Shown here piece after piece: positions 5,580-10,200 of a stretch of 10,200 nt of DNA. Each line of letters starts with the position of its first letter. Within the stretch, counting starts at the first letter, position 1. Position numbers and translations under genes: made by a program. A model generated the notes under the pieces. The model ran no database searches, had not been told where the DNA came from, and worked only from the letters and a program-made list of their open reading frames with translations. The stretch lies in the NCBI GenBank assembly GCA_026394025.1, contig JAPKZC010000322.1:1-10200 (forward strand). The letters run 5' to 3'. This DNA comes from Candidatus Solibacter sp. Lineage in GTDB: Bacteria; Acidobacteriota; Terriglobia; Bryobacterales; Bryobacteraceae.

Positions 5580-8500
5580 AATACCAGCTTCAGCGCCATC
5601 TGCAGCGAACGTGGTCCGCCCACCTGGTAGAGCGCGCTCAGGCCGCCAAGCCCCGACGCGAGCGTCTGTATCGCCCGCCCGAAGTTGGCGTCGCGCGTAA
5701 TCGCCACCGGATTGTCGAAGCTCGGGTGGTTAAAGATGTTGTAGGCGTCCACCCTGCCTTGCAGACTCAATCGCTCGCTCAGGCGGAACTGCCGCCGCAG
5801 CGAAAGGTCGAGTTGCGATGCGCCGAAGCCGCGGAGCACATTTCTGCCCAGCGTCCCCTGCCGGCCGGCCGCCAGCGGCGTTGCCGAGTCAAACGCCGCC
5901 GGGTTGAATCTCCTGCCCCCGGGTGCGTTGGCATCGTCCAGGTACAAGGGCTGGCCGGCCACCACATCCGGGCGGGCCACCGTGGTGAATCCCAAACCGA
6001 ATGGGTCGCGGCCCGTTACAACATTCACAGGCCTGGCCGACATGGCGCGGACGGTGCCGTCGATCGCGTATCCGGACAAAAACGCCCGCGCCAGCGTATT
6101 CGTGCTTCGCAGCCGGATGGAATAGCTGCCCGCCGCCGTAAAGCCGTGGCGCACATCGAAGCTGGAAGGCCCGCGGTCGGCGTTCGGGGAGAGCCGCGCC
6201 GCCGGCGCCTGGAAGTTGTTTTGCGATTCCTCGGAGACCGTGTCCAGGCTCTTGGAGAAGGTGTAGGAGGCCAGCACCTGCAGATCGCGAGACAGCGGGT
6301 GCCGGTATTGTACCTGCATTGCATTGTAGTTCGAGCTGGCATTGTCCCGAACCGCGTCGATCCGGCGAAAACTGGCGTTCACGTTGCGCAGGCTCTCCAC
6401 TCTTCCCAGCCGCCACCCACTGGCCCCGACGTACGCCATCGCGAGTGTGTCCCGGCTGCCAAAACCCTGTTCCAGTGTGAAGTTGTACTGCAGGGTGTAG
6501 GGTAACTGAAAACCCGTTGAGTAAGCGAAGACTCGGGAGTAGGGCGGGTTCAGGTTGACGGGCGGCGGTTGCACCGTAAACTCCGGCGCCGTGAAAGTGG
6601 TCTCCGCCAGGCTCAGCGTGCGGGCAAATGGAAAGATGCCGGTGCTGAAGGCGCTTCCCGTGAACCCATGCCCGAGGTCATAGAAGACACCGAAGCCGCC
6701 GCGCACCACGGAGCCACATTGCTGTAAGTAGTTTCGTACAGACGCGTGCCCTGCGGCGCCAGCGCGAGTGCCGCGGGATTGTCGAGGTTGTTCACGGTGA
6801 ACGGCAGGTTGCCGTTGGCCTCGGATGGCGCGGGGTTCACCTCGTACCGCAGTCCCAAGGTCAGCGTGAGGCGCTGGGCCGTGCGCCAGGTGTCTTGAAC
6901 GAATCCCGAGAAGTTGCGGTAGATCGGGCGCAAGGTCAACGTCGGCGCAATGACGGCGCCAGGCACGCGGTTGTTGGCCACCAGGTCGACAATGCTGTCG
7001 GGGAGGAATTGCCGCTTGTACGTTCCGGAGTACGAGGCCGATGCGATCCGCCGGTAGTCCACGCCGAACTTCCAGGCATGCGCGCCGCGCGTGTAGGTCA
7101 GCGTGTCGACCACGTTCCATTGCCGCTGTCGGTTGTCGGAAAACAAGCCATCGCTGATCGTGTTCGACCCGGATGCGTTCACCTCGATATAAACGTACCC
7201 TTGGTCGCGCGTCGTGAACGAAGGGTAGAGACTCGAAGCGGGAGGCACGATCGCCCCGCCGAAGGTATCCATGTAGTAACTCTGCTTCACCTTCGCCTCG
7301 CTCCAGTTGAGGCGGAGGTCGTTGGCAACCGCCGGTGACACCAGCATCGTGGCGCCGGCGGTGGCGGTCTGCGTGCGGTATTCCAACTGCGCTACGCAAC
7401 TGGCGGCACAGTATCGCGCCCGCTGCCGGTCTTCCGAAGGCGCGTAGTTGTACCTGCCGAAAACCGTGAGCTTCGGCGTAAAGGTGTGATCCACTCGAAT
7501 GCTGCCCGCGTCCACGGTCTGTGGATTCGAAAAGTTGGCGACATAGGCGGCGGCTCCAGGCGCGCCCGCAATCGCGGGGCCGGTGGGTAGCGGGAACGCG
7601 TTGAGGATGTCCTTCAAGGCGCCGCTGGCCGCACTTCGGGCCGCGACGGACGGAACTTGCAGCGGCTCGGTGACGAACGGCTGCCGCAAGCGGACCCCTT
7701 CGTAGGACGCGAAAAAGAATGTGCGGTCGCGTCCGTTGTAAACGCCGGGAATCGCCACGGGCCCTCCCGCGGTGGCCCCGAAGTCGTTCTGGCGAATCGC
7801 GGCTTTCGGCAGTCCGCTCCGGTTGGCGAAGAAGTTGTTGGCGTCGAAGACGCTGTTCCGCAGGTAGTCGAATGCGGTCCCGTGCAATTGGTTGGTTCCG
7901 GAACGGGACACGATGGACACCTGCGCTCCCGGTTGCCGGCCGAATTCCGGAGCATAGGACGACGTCTGAATACTGAATTCCTGGATGGCGTCGACGGAGG
8001 CCAGGCTGGCCGTGGTGCCTGACGCCGAATACGAAGGCACGCCACCTCCAGCCGTTTCGTAGAGCGTGACCGAGGGCGAAGATGCGAAATTCGCGCTGAC
8101 ACCATCGATGGTGAAGTAGTTGCTCCCGGCCCGCTGCCCGTTGACGCTGAATTGTCCCTGGCTCGTCAGGCTGGATGAAGTGAACGTGACGCCGGGTGAA
8201 AGCTCTATCAACCGCTGGAAACTGCGCCCGTTCAGCGGCTGGTTCTCCATGAATCGCCGGTCCACAACCGTGGAGACCACCGGCGAATCCGAAACCAGCG
8301 GAGCTTCGGCGGTCACGTTGACCGCGTCTCCTCGTTGCGCCACCGTCAGGACGACATCCAGCCGGCGGCGCTCGCTCACGTTCAACGTGACACTCTCGAA
8401 CTGCGCCGCCGCGAAACCTTCCTTCTCCACCTTAATCGCGTACCGCGAGGGGGGAAGCTGGTCGAGCACGAAGACACCCTCAGCGCTCGTCCTCGTCTCT

Positions 8501-8697
8501 CGCCGGATGGACTTCGCCGAATCCACCACGGAAACCAGGGCTTGGGCAATTACGCCGCCGCTCTGATCCACCACCAGCCCGGACAAACCCGTAGTGGCCG
8601 ATTGTGCCCAACCGCCCACCGGGAGCAATAGCAGTACGCCGAACCAGACCCAGCCGGAGCGCCGCAAAGACATGTTAATTCGTAGCAAGATCGACAT
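5576..8697 (-). pseudogene. TonB-dependent receptor (Oar-like, carboxypeptidase-regulatory domain), split by an internal deletion
   Basis: This is an outer-membrane beta-barrel importer driven by TonB. In acidobacteria such Oar-like proteins are thought to import oligosaccharides, peptides or metal complexes. The start is taken at ATG 8697 (MSILLRINMSLRR), with GGAA upstream; the open frame continues to 8850 but would overlap the next gene. The order is: signal peptide with GVLLLLPVGGWAQ; a carboxypeptidase-regulatory domain (LSGLVVDQSGGVIAQALV); a plug with QPLNGRSFQRLIELSPGV, TSQGQFSVNGQRAGSNYFTI and YAPEFGRQPGAQVSIVSRSG; then the barrel. Near 6708-6712 the frame changes: TTYSNVAP is followed in another frame by VVRGGFGVFYDLG. 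Relatives have about 16 residues there (the APRxGxAYQL region), so a deletion of 3n+1 nt is inferred, not a single-base slip. The second frame runs to a terminal Phe (MALKLVF), the usual barrel-assembly signal. The DUF4198 gene lies 56 bp upstream on the same strand. Confidence 0.9.
6708..6712 (-). other. Frame-breaking deletion junction in the receptor gene
   Basis: On the minus strand GTG GCT CC meets GTG GTG CGC GGC. The left part ends the conserved SNVAP block and the right part begins VVRGGFGVFYD, with the intervening conserved residues absent. The frame arithmetic requires the loss of 3n+1 nt, about 45-55 nt judging from family spacing. Confidence 0.7.
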
Positions 8698-8726
8698 ATT
8701 CGTATTCCGTATACGCGTGGAAGTCC

Positions 8727-8740
8727 TCAAATGGATTTGA
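8727..8740. promoter_or_regulatory. 14-bp palindrome TCAAAT-GG-ATTTGA upstream of the receptor gene
   Basis: Perfect 6-bp arms flank GG in the 56-bp gap between the DUF4198 gene and the receptor start. It is AT-rich in a GC-rich region, a typical look for a regulator binding site. It ends 29 nt before the chosen receptor start at 8697. No promoter hexamer pair of quality is visible nearby. The operator role is inferred. Confidence 0.35.
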
Positions 8741-8753
8741 CTTTGGGGCAAAC

Positions 8754-9557
8754 TCAGCGAAGCTCGAACGTCAGGCTCGACCAGAAACTCTCCCAGTCGG
8801 CCGCTTTGGGATCGGAACAGCGCTCCATTTTGATGGTGTGTAGACGCCATTTTCCGGCCTGGGCTAACGGCACCGTGATGCGGCCATTAGCGTCCGTCCT
8901 TCCGGCAGCCCGGACCGCCTTGCCTTTGGGCCCGGCCCAGGAAGTTTCGATCTGAAGATTTGGCGCCGGCGAACCGCGGAAGAGGACGCGCACCGGCAAT
9001 GCGTCGCCGGGCTTGAGGCGGGAAGGGTCTTTTTCCGGAACGATCTCCAGCAGTTGGCCCGTCGCGGTTTGATAAAACTCGTTCGCGCTGCCCGCCGACA
9101 GCAGTGATTTGGCGTACTTGCTGTAGCGCTCCCGGCCCGGCTTGGCCGTCTCGCCATGCGTGGTTCGCCAGTCCAGCACCTCGCTCAACCCTTCCTCCTT
9201 GAGATACGCGACGAACTTGTCCGCCTCAAGCTCGATGAAATTCGGAATCGTCCTCACCGTCAGCAACAGCGCGCCGGAACCTGGCACCGGAACGCTGCCG
9301 AGGGTGCGATTGCCATCCACCCGCAGATTCTGGACGGGAGCTGCCTGAGTGTTCGAACGCAGAGTTGCGTCGCGCAACCGCTCCAACGGCGCGCTGTTTT
9401 CGCTCTCCGGAAAAGCGTCGCCATTGTGCAGGGCTACCGTCAGGGTCTCCCCCACGGACACGCGAAAGCGCTCCGGCATGATGTACAGATCATGCGCCAG
9501 CGCGCTGCCCGCGACAACCAAGCCGAGGGCGATAGAGGTCAAATCGATTGTACGCAT
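8754..9557 (-). CDS. Secreted DUF4198-family protein
   Basis: DUF4198 proteins are periplasmic, often encoded beside TonB receptors and metal-uptake genes; the exact biochemical role is not settled. This 267-residue product starts at ATG 9557. It has a clear signal peptide, ALGLVVAGSALA, with cleavage after Ala21, so the mature chain would begin with His22-Asp-Leu-Tyr-Ile, the usual H-D-[FL]-[WY] start of this family. Other family blocks are ERYSKYAKSLLSAG (about residues 143-156), GDALPVRVLFRGSPAPN (a beta-sandwich strand pair), AGRTDANGRITVPLAQAGKWRL, and the C-terminal DWESFWSSLTFELR. A free N-terminal His is a potential metal ligand, which is inference only. The gene lies 40 bp downstream of the ABC ATPase and 56 bp upstream of the TonB receptor, all on the minus strand. 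No strong ribosome site is visible. The gene is intact. Confidence 0.85.
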   Translation of the reverse strand: MRTIDLTSIALGLVVAGSALAHDLYIMPERFRVSVGETLTVALHNGDAFPESENSAPLERLRDATLRSNTQAAPVQNLRVDGNRTLGSVPVPGSGALLLTVRTIPNFIELEADKFVAYLKEEGLSEVLDWRTTHGETAKPGRERYSKYAKSLLSAGSANEFYQTATGQLLEIVPEKDPSRLKPGDALPVRVLFRGSPAPNLQIETSWAGPKGKAVRAAGRTDANGRITVPLAQAGKWRLHTIKMERCSDPKAADWESFWSSLTFELR

Positions 9558-9597
9558 ACGAAGAGCACAATCGTAGCACGGATCCCGGCCGCCTGCG

Positions 9598-10200
9598 CTA
9601 CAGCTTCGCGCTCTGGCCCGTGTCGCTGCCGCCGCTCACCACCCAGCCATCCGCCAGTTGAATCACGCGATTGCCGTAAGCCGCATTGTCCACCGAATGC
9701 GTCACCTGCACGATCGTGGTGCCCTCGTCGTTCAACTTCTTGAACAGCTCCATGATCTCCTTGCCCTGGCTGGAGTGCAGATTGCCGGTCGGCTCGTCGG
9801 CCAGAATCAGCTTGGGATGGGCGATTACGGCGCGCGCCACCGCAACCAGTTGCTGCTGGCCGCCGGAAAGCTGGCTGGGATACAGATCGCGCTTGCCCAC
9901 GATGTGGAACCGGTCCAGCGTGTCGCAAACCATGGACGCGCGTTCGCTGCTCTTCACATTGCGATACGAGAGCGGAATGTCCAGGTTCTCGTACACCGTC
10001 AGGTTATCGATCAGGTGGTAGCTCTGAAACACGAACCCGATGTACTTCTTGTTCAACTCCACGCGGTCCTTCGGTTTCATCCGGTGGACCGTATGGCCGA
10101 CGAACTCGAACTCCCCGGTCCATGCGCCATCCAGCATTCCCAGAATGCTCAATAGGGTGGACTTACCCGCTCCTGACGGGCCCATGATGGTGACGAACTC
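9598..10200 (-). CDS. ABC transporter ATP-binding protein (MacB/LolD type), 5' end outside the window
   Basis: This is the cytoplasmic ATPase that powers a MacB/LolD/FtsX-type permease, which acts on lipoproteins, peptides or drugs rather than small nutrients. Two hundred C-terminal residues are visible, and the frame is open to the right edge with EFVTI before the in-frame Met at 10185, so that Met is not the true start. Motifs in order: Walker A GPSGAGKST, Q-loop FVFQSYHLI, signature LSGGQQQLVAVARA, Walker B LILADEPTGNL, D-loop NLHSSQG, and H-switch VTHS. The signature has Leu where most relatives have Arg (QQQR), and the D-loop has His in place of the usual Asp (LDS); both look like subfamily traits rather than damage. 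Walker A Lys, Walker B Asp-Glu and the switch His are all present, so the ATPase should be active. The permease gene is not in the window. The stop is 40 bp before the DUF4198 start. Confidence 0.93.
   Translation of the reverse strand, partial: EFVTIMGPSGAGKSTLLSILGMLDGAWTGEFEFVGHTVHRMKPKDRVELNKKYIGFVFQSYHLIDNLTVYENLDIPLSYRNVKSSERASMVCDTLDRFHIVGKRDLYPSQLSGGQQQLVAVARAVIAHPKLILADEPTGNLHSSQGKEIMELFKKLNDEGTTIVQVTHSVDNAAYGNRVIQLADGWVVSGGSDTGQSAKL

Noticed and set aside
5564..5580. Bidirectional intrinsic terminator between the convergent genes
   Set aside because: The 5-bp stem is short and no T-run follows on either strand.
6613..7399. Two separate overlapping receptor genes
   Set aside because: The two frames hold complementary halves of one receptor: plug and first barrel part, then the rest of the barrel. 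The C-terminal frame only becomes receptor-like after about 6710.
8698..8850. Upstream extension of the receptor gene to ATG 8850
   Set aside because: It would overlap the DUF4198 gene by about 97 bp and put a long non-signal stretch before the signal peptide. ATG 8697 gives a normal signal peptide.

Overview
The window looks like chromosomal DNA from an Acidobacteriota bacterium, probably Bryobacterales/Solibacter-like. This is inferred from high GC, a large Oar-type TonB-dependent receptor with an N-terminal carboxypeptidase-regulatory domain, and an ABC ATPase with an LSGGQQQLVAVARA signature. No RNA gene, CRISPR array, insertion sequence or phage gene was recognised.

Layout. (1) Positions 1-1082, minus: the N-terminal part of a B12-dependent acyl-CoA mutase, running off the left edge. 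Its active-site residues match isobutyryl-CoA mutase rather than methylmalonyl-CoA mutase, and a 4-nt insertion breaks its frame. (2) 1139-1642, minus: an unrecognised 167-aa protein just upstream of the mutase in the same direction. (3) About 1643-1822: a divergent intergenic region with a good sigma70-like promoter overlapping an inverted repeat. (4) 1823-5564, plus: a compact three-gene operon for a TPAT (TPR-protein-associated TRAP transporter): a TatT-like lipoprotein, a DctP-like periplasmic binding protein, and a fused DctQ-DctM membrane protein. The genes are joined by an AGGAG ribosome site and a GTGA stop-start overlap. (5) 5576-8697, minus and convergent with the operon: a TonB-dependent receptor split into two frames by an internal deletion. 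(6) 8754-9557, minus: a secreted DUF4198-family protein. (7) 9598-10200, minus: the C-terminal 200 residues of a MacB/LolD-type ABC ATPase, whose start lies beyond the right edge.

How the genes work together. The TPAT operon is a self-contained, ion-driven uptake system. The binding protein captures a ligand in the periplasm, the TatT lipoprotein may help deliver it, and the fused QM protein carries it across the inner membrane. The substrate is unknown. The binding protein lacks the arginine that usually clamps a carboxylate, so a canonical organic acid is not assured. The receptor and DUF4198 protein form a plausible outer-membrane/periplasmic uptake pair on the opposite strand.

The most notable general observation is damage: three large genes carry lesions at conserved positions (a 4-nt insertion in the mutase, an apparent in-frame loss of about 13 residues in DctM, and a frame-breaking loss in the receptor). 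This may be real decay or assembly error. I found no clearly new type of system. The TPAT operon and the isobutyryl-type mutase are the most interesting content.
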